Origin: Noviherbaspirillum_A sp047237965
GTDB taxonomy: Bacteria > Pseudomonadota > Gammaproteobacteria > Burkholderiales > Burkholderiaceae_D
Assembly: GCF_047237965.1 (NCBI RefSeq)
Contig: NZ_JBDFLX010000005.1
Span: 186,001 to 250,000, forward strand
Direction of reading: 5' to 3'
DNA length: 64,000 bases
A model generated the notes under the pieces. That model was not told where the DNA came from. It saw nothing but the letters and a program-made list of their open reading frames with translations, and did not search any database. This document shows, piece by piece, positions 51,867 through 61,055 of the stretch. Within the stretch, counting starts at the first letter, position 1. Every line of letters starts with the position of its first letter. The translations under genes and the position numbers were made by a program.

Positions 51867-52522
51867 GTCTTGCCAACCATGTAGCCCAGGCCGCGCACAT
51901 TGATCACGATCTGCTGGCCCAGCTTCTTGCGCAGGCCGTGGATATAGACCTCGATCGCATTGCTCTCGACCTCGCCCGACCAGCCGTAGAGCCGTTTCTC
52001 CAGCTGCTCGCGCGACAGGATCGCGCCCGGTCGCAACACCAGCGCTTCCAGAATTTCCCATTCGCGCGCCGACAGCATCACCTGCCGGCCCGCCAGCTGC
52101 ACCTCCCGGGTGTCGATGTGCACCACCACGTCGCCGTTGCGGTAGACACGCTCGAAGCCGCCGCGCACCCGGCGCATCAGCGCTTCCAGCCTGGCGATCA
52201 GCTCATCAAGGTCGAACGGCTTGACCAGGTAGTCGTCGGCGCCGCTGCGCAGGCCATGCACCTTCTCGGCCACGGTGTCGCGCGCGGTCAGCACCAGCAC
52301 CGGCATCGCATTCCCCTCGGCCCGCAGCTTGCGCAGGATGTCGACGCCGTCGCGGTAAGGCAGGCCGAGGTCGAGCAGCATCGCGTCATACGGCCGGGTC
52401 GCCAGCGCGGCCTCGGCCTGCATGCCGTCCTTGACCCAGTCGACCGACAGATTCTCGCCTTCCAGCGCGATCTGGATGCTCTCGCCGATCATTTCGTCGT
52501 CTTCCACCAAGAGTATCTTCAT
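51863..52522 (-). CDS. OmpR/QseB-type response regulator
   Basis: The 219-residue protein has a receiver domain with the acidic pair VEDDE (7-10), the phosphoacceptor Asp51 (MLLDLGLP), the Thr of LTARD and Lys of LVKPFDLDEL. A winged-helix DNA-binding domain (~125-219) has LSAREWEILEALVLRPGAILSREQLEKRLYG and IEVYIHGLRKKLG...VRGLGYMV. Start 52522 has GGGGGAGC 5 nt upstream. It sits 105 nt after the end of the RND pump gene and overlaps the kinase gene. It would activate the efflux operon when metal is present. Confidence 0.94.
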   Translation of the reverse strand: MKILLVEDDEMIGESIQIALEGENLSVDWVKDGMQAEAALATRPYDAMLLDLGLPYRDGVDILRKLRAEGNAMPVLVLTARDTVAEKVHGLRSGADDYLVKPFDLDELIARLEALMRRVRGGFERVYRNGDVVVHIDTREVQLAGRQVMLSAREWEILEALVLRPGAILSREQLEKRLYGWSGEVESNAIEVYIHGLRKKLGQQIVINVRGLGYMVGKT

Positions 52523-52627
52523 TGCTCCCCCGCTTCTCGTGCCGTCCTGCTCCCTGTGCGCCGGGCCGGCGCGGCGATCCATGGCGCCGACCTTACCATG
52601 GCTGCCGGCGCCGGCCTACGCCCGTCC

Positions 52628-55600
52628 TCAGACGCCGTCGTCGCCCTTGTGGTTGCCGGTGTCGTCGAACCACTGGTACAGGGCCGGCACCACCACCAGC
52701 GTCAGCAGCGTCGATGTCACCAGCCCGCCGATCACCACGATGGCCAGCGGCCGCTGCACTTCCGAGCCCGGGCCGGTCGAGAACAGGAAAGGCACCAGGC
52801 CCAGCATCGCCACCGTGGCCGTCATCATCACCGGCCTAAAGCGCGAGGTCGCGCCGAGCTGGGATGCTTCCCGCAGCGGCGTGCCGGCCTGGCGCAGGCT
52901 GCGGATATACGACACCAGCACCACGCCGTTGAGCACCGCAATGCCCCACAGCGCGATGAAGCCCACCGAGGCCGGCACCGACAGGTACTCGCCGGCGATG
53001 AACAGCCCGAAAATGCCGCCAATCGAGGCAAACGGCAGCACCATAATGATCAGCGTGGCCAGCTTCAGCGAGCCGAACAGCAGGAACAGCAGGAAGAAGA
53101 TGGCGGCGATCGTCACCGGAACGATGATGGACAAATGGCCCAGCGCCCGCTCCATGTTCTGGAACTGGCCGCCCCACTCCAGCCGGTAGCCTTCCGGCAG
53201 CGCCACCTGCTTCTCCACCGCCGCGCGCAGTTCGGTCACGAAGCCGCCGAGGTCGCGGTCCTTCACGTTCACGCCCACCACGATGCGGCGCTGCGCCGCC
53301 TCGCGCGAGATCTGGGCCGGGCCGTCATGCACGGTGATGTTGGCCACGTTTTCCAGCCGCACCGCCGCGCCGTCGGCGGTGGTGATGAGCTGCGAGCGGA
53401 TCGCCGCGACATTGTTGCGGAACGATTCCGGCAGGCGCACCACCGCGTTGTAGCGCCGGGTACCTTCATACACTTCGGTGGCGACCTTGCCGCCAATGGC
53501 CGTCTCGATCACGTCGTGCACGTCGGCCACGTTGATGCCCAGCCGCGCAATCGCCTGGCGGTTGATGTCCACCGACAGATACTGCTGGCCCGCCACCTGT
53601 TCCACCCGCAGGTCGTAGGCGCCGGCCACGCCGCGCGCCACGCGGGCGATCTCGTCGGCCTTCCTCTTGAGCATGTCGATGTCCTCGCCGAACACCTTCA
53701 CGGCCACGTCGGAACGCACGCCGGTCACCATTTCATCGACCCGGTCCGAGATCGGCTGTGCCATCACGATCTGCACGCCCGGCAGCTGCAGCAGCTTCTT
53801 GCGGATCTCCTCGGCGATGTCGTCCTGGTTCCAGCCGTCCGGCCATTCGTCGCGCGGCTTCAAGCTGACGATGGGCGTGGACTCGTTCTGGCCCTGCGGA
53901 TCGGCCGGCGATTCGCCGCGGCCGACCGAAGACACCGCCGACTTCACGCCCGGCACCGTCATCACCAGCGCCATTGCCTTCTGCTCCATCCGGATCGATT
54001 CTTCCAGCGAGATGTTGGGCACGCGGTTAATGCCCGGCACGACAGATCCTTCCTTCATTTCCGGGATGAAGGCCGTGCCCAGCAGCGGTACCACCGCCAG
54101 CGAGCCCAGGAACACCACCAGCGCGCCGATGAAGGTCTTCTTCGGCGAATTCAGCGCCGCCCGCAGCAGCGGCAGATAAGGCTTCTTCATCGCCGAGATG
54201 AGGCGGGTATCATGCTCGCCCTGGCCTGGCTCGACCTTCAAGAGGTAGGACGACAGCACCGGCGTGAGGGTCAGCGACAGCAGCAGCGAGATGAACAGCG
54301 CGATCGCAATGGTGTAGGCCAGCGGCGCGAACATCTTGCCTTCCATGCCCGACAGCGTCATCAGCGGCAGGAACACCAGGATGATGATGCTGATGCCGAA
54401 GATCACCGGCGTGGCCACTTCCATCACCGCGGGGAGGATGCGCTGCAGCCGGCTCTGCTGGCCCGCCGGCCGCGCCAGGTGGACGTGGGCGTTTTCCACC
54501 ACCACCGCCGGGCCGTCCACCATCAGGCCGATCGCAATGGCCATGCCGCCCAGCGACATCAGGTTGGCCGACAGGCCGAAATGATTCATCACGATGAAGG
54601 TCAATAGCGGCGTCAGCACCAGCGTGGCCACCACCGCCAGCGACGAACGCACGTCGCCCAGGAACAGGAACAGCACCACCACCACCAGGATCACGCCCTC
54701 GATCAGCACCTTGATGACAGTCTGCAGCGCCGAATCGACCAGCTCGGAGCGGTCGTAATAGGAGACGATGCGCAGGTCCTCGGGCAGCATGCCCTTGTCA
54801 TTGATTTCCGCCACCCGTTCCTGGATGCGCGACACGACTTCCTTGGCATTGCCGCCGCGCAGCATCATCACCACGCCGCCCACCGACTCGGTGACGCCGT
54901 TCTTCACCAGCGCGCCAACCCGCACGTCGTGGCCGATCTGCACGTCGGCCACGTTGCGTATCATCACCGGCACGCCGCCGCTTTCCTTGAGCACGATATT
55001 GCGGATATCTTCAGTGTCGCTGATCAGGCCCAGGCCGCGGATCAGGTACTGCTCCGCGAACTGCGGCAGCACGCCGCCGCCCGAGTTGGCATTGTTCAGC
55101 GCCAGCGAACGGTAGACTTCCTGCAGCGTGATGCCGTAGTGGCGCAGCCGGTCCGGGTTTACCAATACCTGGTACTGCTTTACATAGCCGCCCTGGGAAT
55201 TGATCTCGGCCACGCCCGGTATCGAGCGCAACAGCGGCCGCACCACCCAGTCCTGGGTATTGCGGCGGCGGGTCAGCTCCTCCACCGACAGCGTGCGGTC
55301 GCCATCGTCGGCGCGCTCCAGCGTGTATTGATACACCTCGCCCAGGCCGGTGGACACCGGCCCCAGTATGGGCGTGACATTCTGCGGCAGCCGCTGGCCG
55401 ATCTCGATCAGGCGCTCCATCACCAGCTGGCGCGCGAAATAGACATCGGTCTGGTCGGTAAACACCAGCGTGATCAGCGACAGCCCGGCCTTGTTCAGCG
55501 AGCGGATCTCGGTCATCGCCGGCAGGCCGGTCATGGAAATCTCGATCGGCGCCGTCACCAGCCGTTCGACTTCCTCGGGCGAGCGGCCCGGCGCTTCGGT

Positions 55601-55750
55601 GGCGATCTGCACCTGCACGTTGGTCACGTCGGGAAAAGCGTCGACCGAGAGTTTTCTGGCCGCATTGAGGCCAAAGGCCATCAGCACGAACGCCAGGACG
55701 ACCACGACCAGGCGCTGGTTCAAAGCGCCTCTGATAAGGGATTGGATCAT
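52628..55750 (-). CDS. cusA: Heavy-metal efflux RND pump, CusA-like
   Basis: The 1040-residue inner-membrane pump has the RND plan of 12 helices in two halves with two large periplasmic loops. It shows RLVVVVLAFVLMAFGLNAARKL at TM1, VDAFPDVTNVQVQIATEAPGRSPEEVE, the TM4 segment AIAIGLMVDGPAVVVENAH with Asp412, and a late VGFIALWGIAVLNGVVLVSYIR. The IAIG-MVD-VVVENAH form resembles CusA (Cu+/Ag+) more than CzcA, so copper or silver is the likely cargo; divalent metals cannot be excluded. It assembles with the adaptor and outer-membrane genes encoded just upstream (7 nt and ~1.2 kb). Confidence 0.9.
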   Translation of the reverse strand: MIQSLIRGALNQRLVVVVLAFVLMAFGLNAARKLSVDAFPDVTNVQVQIATEAPGRSPEEVERLVTAPIEISMTGLPAMTEIRSLNKAGLSLITLVFTDQTDVYFARQLVMERLIEIGQRLPQNVTPILGPVSTGLGEVYQYTLERADDGDRTLSVEELTRRRNTQDWVVRPLLRSIPGVAEINSQGGYVKQYQVLVNPDRLRHYGITLQEVYRSLALNNANSGGGVLPQFAEQYLIRGLGLISDTEDIRNIVLKESGGVPVMIRNVADVQIGHDVRVGALVKNGVTESVGGVVMMLRGGNAKEVVSRIQERVAEINDKGMLPEDLRIVSYYDRSELVDSALQTVIKVLIEGVILVVVVLFLFLGDVRSSLAVVATLVLTPLLTFIVMNHFGLSANLMSLGGMAIAIGLMVDGPAVVVENAHVHLARPAGQQSRLQRILPAVMEVATPVIFGISIIILVFLPLMTLSGMEGKMFAPLAYTIAIALFISLLLSLTLTPVLSSYLLKVEPGQGEHDTRLISAMKKPYLPLLRAALNSPKKTFIGALVVFLGSLAVVPLLGTAFIPEMKEGSVVPGINRVPNISLEESIRMEQKAMALVMTVPGVKSAVSSVGRGESPADPQGQNESTPIVSLKPRDEWPDGWNQDDIAEEIRKKLLQLPGVQIVMAQPISDRVDEMVTGVRSDVAVKVFGEDIDMLKRKADEIARVARGVAGAYDLRVEQVAGQQYLSVDINRQAIARLGINVADVHDVIETAIGGKVATEVYEGTRRYNAVVRLPESFRNNVAAIRSQLITTADGAAVRLENVANITVHDGPAQISREAAQRRIVVGVNVKDRDLGGFVTELRAAVEKQVALPEGYRLEWGGQFQNMERALGHLSIIVPVTIAAIFFLLFLLFGSLKLATLIIMVLPFASIGGIFGLFIAGEYLSVPASVGFIALWGIAVLNGVVLVSYIRSLRQAGTPLREASQLGATSRFRPVMMTATVAMLGLVPFLFSTGPGSEVQRPLAIVVIGGLVTSTLLTLVVVPALYQWFDDTGNHKGDDGV

Positions 55751-55757
55751 GGTGTGG

Positions 55758-56960
55758 TCACTCGCTCAGCAGCATGCGCTTGCGTTCGTTGTTGAGATGG
55801 AAGGCGCCTTCGACCACGACCCGGTCTTCCGCCTTGAGCCCGCTTTCCACCGGGCGCAGGCCGGCGAATTCCGGCCCCAGCTTGACCTTCACCATGCGGA
55901 AGCGGCCGTTGCCCTCGTCCTTCAGCACATGGTCCTCGTCGTCCTCGCGCACCACCGCGCCGGCCGGCACGGCCAGCTTGTCCACCGGGCGGCTGGCGAT
56001 CAGCATGGTGGCCAGCATCGCCGGCTTGAGCATGCGTTCGGGGTTGTCGATCTCGGTGCGCACGGTGACGGTGCGCCGTTCGGCGTCAACGGTGGCGCCC
56101 ACATACACCAGCTTGCCTTCCAGGCGCTGGTCGCCCAGCGCGGGCACTTCGATGTGCACGCTCTGCCCGACCTTGATGCCATTGATCTGCTGTTCCGGCA
56201 CCTCGGCCACCACCCAGACCCGCGACAGGTCGGCGATGGTAAACAGCATGTCGGCCGGCTGGGTCACCTGGCCCAGCGCGACCTTGTGCTCCACCACCAC
56301 GCCGGGCGCGGTGGCGATGATCTGCGATGTCGAATTGATGGTGCCGCTCTTGCCCAGCGCGCGAATGGCGCCGGCGCTCATGCCCTGCACCCGCAGCTGC
56401 TCGGCGGCGGCGCGCTTCTCCGCCTCGGCAATGGCCAGTTCGCTTTCCCGCTTCTGCAGCTCGGCCGAGCCGATCACGTCCGCCGCCAGCAGTTGCCTGG
56501 CGCGCTCGACATTGCGCTGGTTCAGCCTGGCGCGGGCATCGGCGCTCAGGTAGGCGAGCTGCGAGGTGCCGAGCTCGGTGCTGTTGAGCTGGGCCAGCAG
56601 GTCGCCGGCCTTCACGGTTTCGCCGCGCGTCACGTTCAGTTGCGTCACGCGGCCGGTCACGTTGGCGCCTATCCGCGCCATCCGGTATTGATTGAAATCG
56701 ACATGGCCGGCGATGCGCTCGGTGTGGCTGATCGGCGCGGTCGCGACCTGCTTGACCACCAGCTCGCGCTGCATCTCGGCGCTGGCCGTGACCAGGGTCG
56801 GGTCCTTGCGCTGCGGCTGGGCGTCCTTGGTCGCGGCGGCCTTTGCCGTGCCCGCGTCCTTTGAATCGCCGCATGCGGCAAGCAGGGCCAGCGGCAGCAG
56901 CAGCGCGGCGGCGCGCAGGCCGGCCCTGCCGCGTGCTATCGGGAATGGGAAAGCGTTCAT
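55758..56960 (-). CDS. cusB: RND periplasmic adaptor, CusB/CzcB-like lipoprotein
   Basis: The 400-residue protein has a lipoprotein leader (LLPLALLAACGDS, lipobox LAAC) that places it on the periplasmic face of the inner membrane. The fusion-protein core follows: a beta-barrel/lipoyl-like start with ARIGANVTGRVTQLNVTRGETVKAGDLLAQLNSTELG, a coiled-coil hairpin (~145-200), a second lipoyl half with APGVVVEHKVALGQVTQPADMLFTIADLSRVWVVAEVPEQQ, and beta-barrel and membrane-proximal domains. It links the pump to the outer-membrane channel. The pump gene follows 7 nt downstream. The start at 56960 was chosen for the lipobox. Confidence 0.9.
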   Translation of the reverse strand: MNAFPFPIARGRAGLRAAALLLPLALLAACGDSKDAGTAKAAATKDAQPQRKDPTLVTASAEMQRELVVKQVATAPISHTERIAGHVDFNQYRMARIGANVTGRVTQLNVTRGETVKAGDLLAQLNSTELGTSQLAYLSADARARLNQRNVERARQLLAADVIGSAELQKRESELAIAEAEKRAAAEQLRVQGMSAGAIRALGKSGTINSTSQIIATAPGVVVEHKVALGQVTQPADMLFTIADLSRVWVVAEVPEQQINGIKVGQSVHIEVPALGDQRLEGKLVYVGATVDAERRTVTVRTEIDNPERMLKPAMLATMLIASRPVDKLAVPAGAVVREDDEDHVLKDEGNGRFRMVKVKLGPEFAGLRPVESGLKAEDRVVVEGAFHLNNERKRMLLSE

Positions 56961-56965
56961 TGTCG

Positions 56966-58231
56966 TTATTCCTGATTCAGGGTTTGAATGTCGATCAGCG
57001 CGGCGCGGCGCTCGAAGCGCGCGGCGATCAGCTCGTTGCGGGCGCCGCGGTAGACCCGCTGCGCATCGAGGTAGTCGAGGATGCCGCGCTCGCCGAAGCG
57101 ATAGGCCGCCTCCGCCACCCGCAGCGCGGCCTCGGCCTGGCGGATGATGCCGGACTCCAGGGCGCTGACCTGGTTGGTGCCGATCTGGTATTGCTGGTAG
57201 GCGTTGGAGAGCTGCTGGCGCAGGTCGAACTCGGCCTGCTCCTGCTCGAACTGCAATCGTGACAACTGGGCCGAGGCTTCCGCCACCGGGCCGCGCCGGC
57301 GGTCCCACAGCGGAATGGTGACCGTGACGCCGAAGCGGGTGCTGCGCACTTCCGGGTCTTCGTCATAGCCGGCGCGCAGCGTCACGGCCGGCGTGCGCAG
57401 CGAGCGCTCCAGCCCGAGCTGCTCGCGTCCGCGCAGGGTCAGCGCGCGTGCCCGCGCCAGGCCGGCATTGCGCTCCAGCACCTGGGATTCAAGGGTGGCC
57501 AGCGGCGGCAGTTCGGGCAGGGGCTCGATCTCGGCATTGACCCCGAAGTTCGGCGGCAGCACATTGCCCACGCTGTTGCGCAGCGCTGCCTTGGCCTGTT
57601 CCACCCGCAGCCGCGCGCTCTGCGCCTGCTTCTGCGCATTGAGCAGCTCGGCATCGGCGCGGATGATGTCGTAGCGCGGCGCCTCGCCGGTGGAAACCCG
57701 CACCGAGACCCGTTCCCGCACCTGTTCCGAGGTTCTCAGGTCCTGCTCCGCGGCCTCCAGCTCGGACTCGCGCCTCAGCACATCGTAGTAGCGCAGCTTG
57801 ACCATGCGCACCAGTTCCTGGCGCGACACGCGCAGCTGCGCCTGCTCCGCGCTCAACCCGGCGGTGGCGGCATTGATGCGGGCATTGCGCTGGCCCGGCA
57901 AGTCCAGCCGCTGCGCCAGCGTCAGGCCATGGGTGTTGCCGGCGATCGCGGTCGGCACCCGGGCGCGCTGCGAGCCATTGGACCACTCGAGTTCCGGATT
58001 GGGATAAGCGCGGGCGGTGTCGATGGCCGCGGCCGCGCCGTTGACGCCTTCGACGGCGGCACGCAGCCGCGGATGCTGCTCCTGCGCCAGTCCCACCAGC
58101 TGTGACAGCGAATATTTTTCCTGCGCCTGGAGCGGCGCGGCAAGGCAAAGCAGCGCGCCGACGCACAGCGTCAGCCGCAACAGGGAAGCGGCCGCGCGCC
58201 GCGCGGCCAGGGGTTGGTCATTGCCTGACAT
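56966..58231 (-). CDS. cusC: TolC-family outer-membrane factor, CusC/CzcC-like
   Basis: The 421-residue protein has a leader (residues ~1-37, ending AAPLQAQ) and two OEP repeats with long helices. Examples are QEQHPRLRAAVEGVNGAAAAIDTARAYPNPELEW, RINAATAGLSAEQAQLRVSRQELVRMVKLRYYDVLRRE and the second repeat EDPEVRSTRFGVTVTIPLWDRRRGPVAEA, ending FGERGILDYLDAQRVYRGARNELIAARFERRAALIDIQTL. It forms the outer-membrane exit of the efflux system. Start 58231 (MSGND) is preferred; the open frame begins 25 codons earlier. It is the first gene of the cusCBA-like operon and the adaptor starts 5 nt downstream. Confidence 0.9.
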   Translation of the reverse strand: MSGNDQPLAARRAAASLLRLTLCVGALLCLAAPLQAQEKYSLSQLVGLAQEQHPRLRAAVEGVNGAAAAIDTARAYPNPELEWSNGSQRARVPTAIAGNTHGLTLAQRLDLPGQRNARINAATAGLSAEQAQLRVSRQELVRMVKLRYYDVLRRESELEAAEQDLRTSEQVRERVSVRVSTGEAPRYDIIRADAELLNAQKQAQSARLRVEQAKAALRNSVGNVLPPNFGVNAEIEPLPELPPLATLESQVLERNAGLARARALTLRGREQLGLERSLRTPAVTLRAGYDEDPEVRSTRFGVTVTIPLWDRRRGPVAEASAQLSRLQFEQEQAEFDLRQQLSNAYQQYQIGTNQVSALESGIIRQAEAALRVAEAAYRFGERGILDYLDAQRVYRGARNELIAARFERRAALIDIQTLNQE

Positions 58232-58675
58232 TGTTGTTGGCACTCCGTATGCGCTGGCTATGCAGCTTTGCAAGAAAGGGATCGATGCGCCGCGGCTACC
58301 TGCCACCGGGCGCGCTCCCGACGCTGCGCATGGTAATGATGAAAACTTAGGGGGAACTTAGAGCGTCTGTAGAAATGCCCGCAGCGATCTCTGGCCGGGC
58401 GTGCGGGCGGCTGGAAAAGCGGTTGTGGCGGGATTGAGGCCGCGTTGGATGATGGCACGTACAGGGGCAATCACCTGGAGCCGAAAGGACGGTGGCATGC
58501 CGCATTCACCGCGAAGGCAGCCTTTCCGGACACTCTTTCATCTGGAAAAAGACCAATTGCCCTGCAAGTGCACGTCATGTTTCGTGGGTGACGTAGTGAG
58601 AGGTGCCGACGCTGGCTTGCGGCAAAGGTTGACGAATGGCAGCCGGCTGCAGGCATGGCGCAGTCGGCCTTGCAG
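58232..58675. other. Upstream region of the efflux operon, no gene seen
   Basis: The 444 nt between the small membrane-protein gene and cusC contain no convincing frame. The region presumably carries the regulated promoter. I could not see a clear CusR/CopR-type direct repeat. Confidence 0.4.
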
Positions 58676-58855
58676 TCAGCCGCCCATCATGCCCCTGCAC
58701 GCCGCCAGCATTGAGGAGAACGCGCCCTGAAACGGCAGGCCGCCCATCATGGCGCCGTGCATGAGGAGCATGCCAAAGCTGCCCAGCACGGCGAGCGCGC
58801 CGATCGCCGCCAGCACGATGATCACACCTCGCACCACTCCTGACCCTGTGTCCAT
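58676..58855 (-). CDS. Met-rich 59-aa membrane protein next to the metal-efflux operon
   Basis: An AAGGAG (58862-58867 on the complementary strand) lies 6 nt before ATG 58855. The 59 residues have one hydrophobic helix (VVRGVIIVLAAIGALAVLGSF, ~7-27) and a tail with repeated methionines, a histidine and a cysteine (GMLLMHGAMMGG ... SSMLAACRGMMGG). Met/His/Cys clusters like these are common in copper- or silver-handling proteins, and the gene is oriented with the cusCBA-like operon. It falls below usual length cut-offs, so automated annotation may miss it. I know of no named family; the metal role is inference. Confidence 0.7.
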   Translation of the reverse strand: MDTGSGVVRGVIIVLAAIGALAVLGSFGMLLMHGAMMGGLPFQGAFSSMLAACRGMMGG

Positions 58856-58946
58856 CGCAAGCTCCTTGTTTGCGCTTCATCGCCTGTGTTAGGCAGCGCA
58901 GTTGACACGACGTTCGCTGCGCAATGCAGGGTGCCTCAGATAAAGC

Positions 58947-58974
58947 AAAAGCCGGCGTGCGTGCGCCGGCTTTT
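58947..58974. terminator. Bidirectional intrinsic terminator
   Basis: AAAAGCCGGCG (58947-58957) pairs with CGCCGGCTTTT (58964-58974) around a 6-nt loop, with A- and T-rich flanks on both sides. It lies about 77 nt downstream of the DUF4148 gene, which reads towards it from the right. Confidence 0.8.
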
Positions 58975-59050
58975 GTTGTTTGCTGCTGTTTCGGTCCGGC
59001 CGTCCTGCAGGGCGCGGCCGGGTGCTGCTTCAGAGCGGACTGGCTATTGC

Positions 59051-59353
59051 TTAGCCGCCGAAGTAGGTGTCGTTCACATCGCCGTAGTGGCGGTTGGAAG
59101 CGGCCTGGATGGCTTCGGCGCGCACGTCCTGGCGGCTGCGGCTGCTGGCGGCGTAGACCGTGTCCTGGCCGTCATGCTGGCGCTGGACGAACGCGCCTTC
59201 CGAGGCGGCCTGGGCCAGGTCCTGGCGCACTTCGGCGCGGGTCAGGCGGGACTGGAAGCCGGCGTCCGGAGCGACGAATTCGGTCTGCTGGGCAAAGGCC
59301 GAACCGGCGGCGGCGAAGACGGCAACTGCGGCGATGAGGTTCTTGACGTTCAT
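59051..59353 (-). CDS. DUF4148 domain-containing small periplasmic protein
   Basis: The 100-residue protein has a leader (MNVKNLIAAVAVFAAAGSAFA, cleavage near residue 21). A DUF4148-like mature part carries LTRAEVRQDLAQAASEGAFVQ, YAASSRSRQDVRAEAIQAA and a short Tyr/Gly end (NDTYFGG). GGAG lies 8 nt before the ATG. Small DUF4148 proteins are numerous in Burkholderiales and are thought to be periplasmic, but their role is unknown. Genes of the family are often strongly expressed and isolated like this one; the intrinsic terminator at 58.95 kb fits that. Confidence 0.88.
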   Translation of the reverse strand: MNVKNLIAAVAVFAAAGSAFAQQTEFVAPDAGFQSRLTRAEVRQDLAQAASEGAFVQRQHDGQDTVYAASSRSRQDVRAEAIQAASNRHYGDVNDTYFGG

Positions 59354-60197
59354 GGTGTTCTCCAAATAAAGGTTGAGGAAGCGGGCACGGCGGTCAAGGC
59401 ATTCATGAAGCGGGTCTGCCCGTCGGGTCCTGCTTCGGTGATCCGCACTTGCTAGTGCGTTCATCGATGGACACAGTGTACTCACCCTTCCGCCTGGAAT
59501 AAACAACACTGAAAACAATAAACTATTTCGTTTTTAGGAATAAATCTGAGTTAGCTGGCCTGGGAGGCAGATTCGCCCCGGGCCAGGATGCGTTCCGCGC
59601 TGTGTGGAGGACTGCGTCCGGCTCCCGCCCGTACCAACTGCCTGAACAATGCAGGGAAGCACGGCTTCCGCCGTTGCCGTTACCGTTGCCGTTGCCGTTG
59701 CCGTTGCCCTTGCCGTTGCAGTTGCAGTTGCTTTTAATTCCCCGTTGAGCGCGCCGTGCCGTCGATGCCTGAAGCGGGAAAAGGTGCGGCGTCTGTCTGA
59801 GTGGAGCGAAGCGGAGCGAGTTTAGCCGCGCCCCGCTTCAGGTGTCGGCGGTGCGGGGACCCCGCGTCAGCGGGGCGCGATCACCGGGGTCGCCTTTTTT
59901 GCCTCCTTTTTTGGCGAAGCAAAAAAGGAGGTCGCCCGCCGGGGCGAACTCCCGGCCTGGTCATGATGGGAGGACATGCGCATTGGGTCACCAGGGTAAA
60001 GACGTAACTGCGAAGCAGCAGTCAGCCTTAATTTAAAAACCCAGCAAGAGCAACGGTGGCTCGCTAGGTCACCCCATTCGACCACTTTGCCGTCTGGATG
60101 AGGCGGCGGAATGCCCCTTCGGGGTATTCTGCCCTACGCTATAGGCGGGCACGTTTCGCTTAGAGCAATTTAATTCAAGACAGCGAGGGCCGCCGCC
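59354..60197. repeat. Gene-free region with GTTGCC array and a Burkholderiales-type intergenic inverted repeat
   Basis: No gene is supported. From 59671 to 59731 the plus strand contains about ten tandem copies of GTTGCC and its variants (GTTACC, GTTGCA). From about 59800 to 59950 lies a segment whose wording (TGGAGCGAAGCGGAGCGAG ... ACCCCGCG) and layout match intergenic repeats found in many Burkholderiales genomes. Its core is a perfect inverted repeat, CCTCCTTTTTTG (59902-59913) and CAAAAAAGGAGG (59920-59931), around GCGAAG. It could act as a terminator. Short frames across it are not considered genes. Confidence 0.6.
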
Positions 60198-61055
60198 CTA
60201 TCCCTGATACCGCCGCGCCCCTTCTAGTATTCCCGCCGTCCCCAGCACCCCGTTAAGCGCATCAAAGTCCAGCATCCTCCCCGCATTGCCCTGGTTGCTG
60301 CCAGCGTCATGCAACTGCCTGAAGTAGGCATCAAGCGCATGCGCCACCGCCCTTACCGTGCCGCCCGGAAAAATCGCCAGCCGGTAGCCGATCTCCTGCA
60401 GTTCCCGGGCACCCTTCAGCGGCGTCTTGCCGCCCTCGACCATATTGGCCAGCAGCGGCACCCTGGCGCCGAAGCGCTCGGTGACGATGCGCATCTGCGC
60501 CACGTCGCGCACGGCTTCGATGAACAGCACGTCGGCGCCGGCCTCGAGATAGGTCTCGGCGCGGTCCAGCGCCGCGTCGAAACCGTCGACCGCCACGGCG
60601 TCGGTGCGGGCAATGATCAGGGTCTGGTCCGACGCCCGCGCATCCAGCGCCGCCCGGATCTTGCCAGCCATTTCGCCAGCGCCGATCAGTTGCTTGCCAT
60701 CCAGGTGGCCGCAGCGTTTCGGACTGGTCTGGTCCTCCAGCTGGATCGCCGACGCGCCGGCGCGCTCGAAGCGCTTCACGGTGCGCTGCACGTTCAAGGC
60801 ATTGCCGAAGCCGGTATCGGCATCGATGATCACCGGCAGCGCGGTGCGCTCGCGGATCGCGGCCATGGTGTCGCAGACTTCGGCGAAGCTGACCAGGCCG
60901 ATGTCGGGCGCGCCCAGCCGGGTGTAGGCAATGCTGGCGCCGGACAGGTATAGCGCCTCGAAGCCGGCGCGCTCGGCCATCAGCGCCGAGAAGGCGTCAT
61001 AGACGCCGGGCGCGATCAGGATCTGCTGCTGTTGCAGCCGTTGTTTCAGGGTCAT
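60198..61055 (-). CDS. Isocitrate lyase/PEP mutase superfamily lyase (2,3-dimethylmalate lyase-like)
   Basis: The 285-residue enzyme has the ICL/PEPM signatures QILIAPGVYDAFSALMAERAGFEALYLSGASIAYTRLG, VIIDADTGFG for metal binding and the catalytic loop KRCGH (113-117, in SPKRCGHLDGKQLI). LIIARTDAVA and LFIEAVRDV follow. It is not a full isocitrate lyase in length and resembles methylisocitrate- or dimethylmalate-type C-C lyases. Its start overlaps the LeuD-like gene by 4 nt. Aconitase-type dehydratase plus such a lyase is the gene order used by 2,3-dimethylmalate degradation in nicotinate fermenters; here the substrate is unproven. Confidence 0.85.
   Translation of the reverse strand: MTLKQRLQQQQILIAPGVYDAFSALMAERAGFEALYLSGASIAYTRLGAPDIGLVSFAEVCDTMAAIRERTALPVIIDADTGFGNALNVQRTVKRFERAGASAIQLEDQTSPKRCGHLDGKQLIGAGEMAGKIRAALDARASDQTLIIARTDAVAVDGFDAALDRAETYLEAGADVLFIEAVRDVAQMRIVTERFGARVPLLANMVEGGKTPLKGARELQEIGYRLAIFPGGTVRAVAHALDAYFRQLHDAGSNQGNAGRMLDFDALNGVLGTAGILEGARRYQG

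Noticed and set aside
48279..51884. A 1201-residue open frame on the plus strand
   Set aside because: It is antisense to the Bug receptor, AraC and histidine kinase genes, has low-complexity His/Gln/Arg-rich sequence and no motif; it is a high-GC shadow frame.
51938..54607. An 889-residue plus-strand open frame, very rich in His, Arg and Gln
   Set aside because: It is the complement of the response regulator and CusA genes; composition and lack of motifs show it is a shadow.
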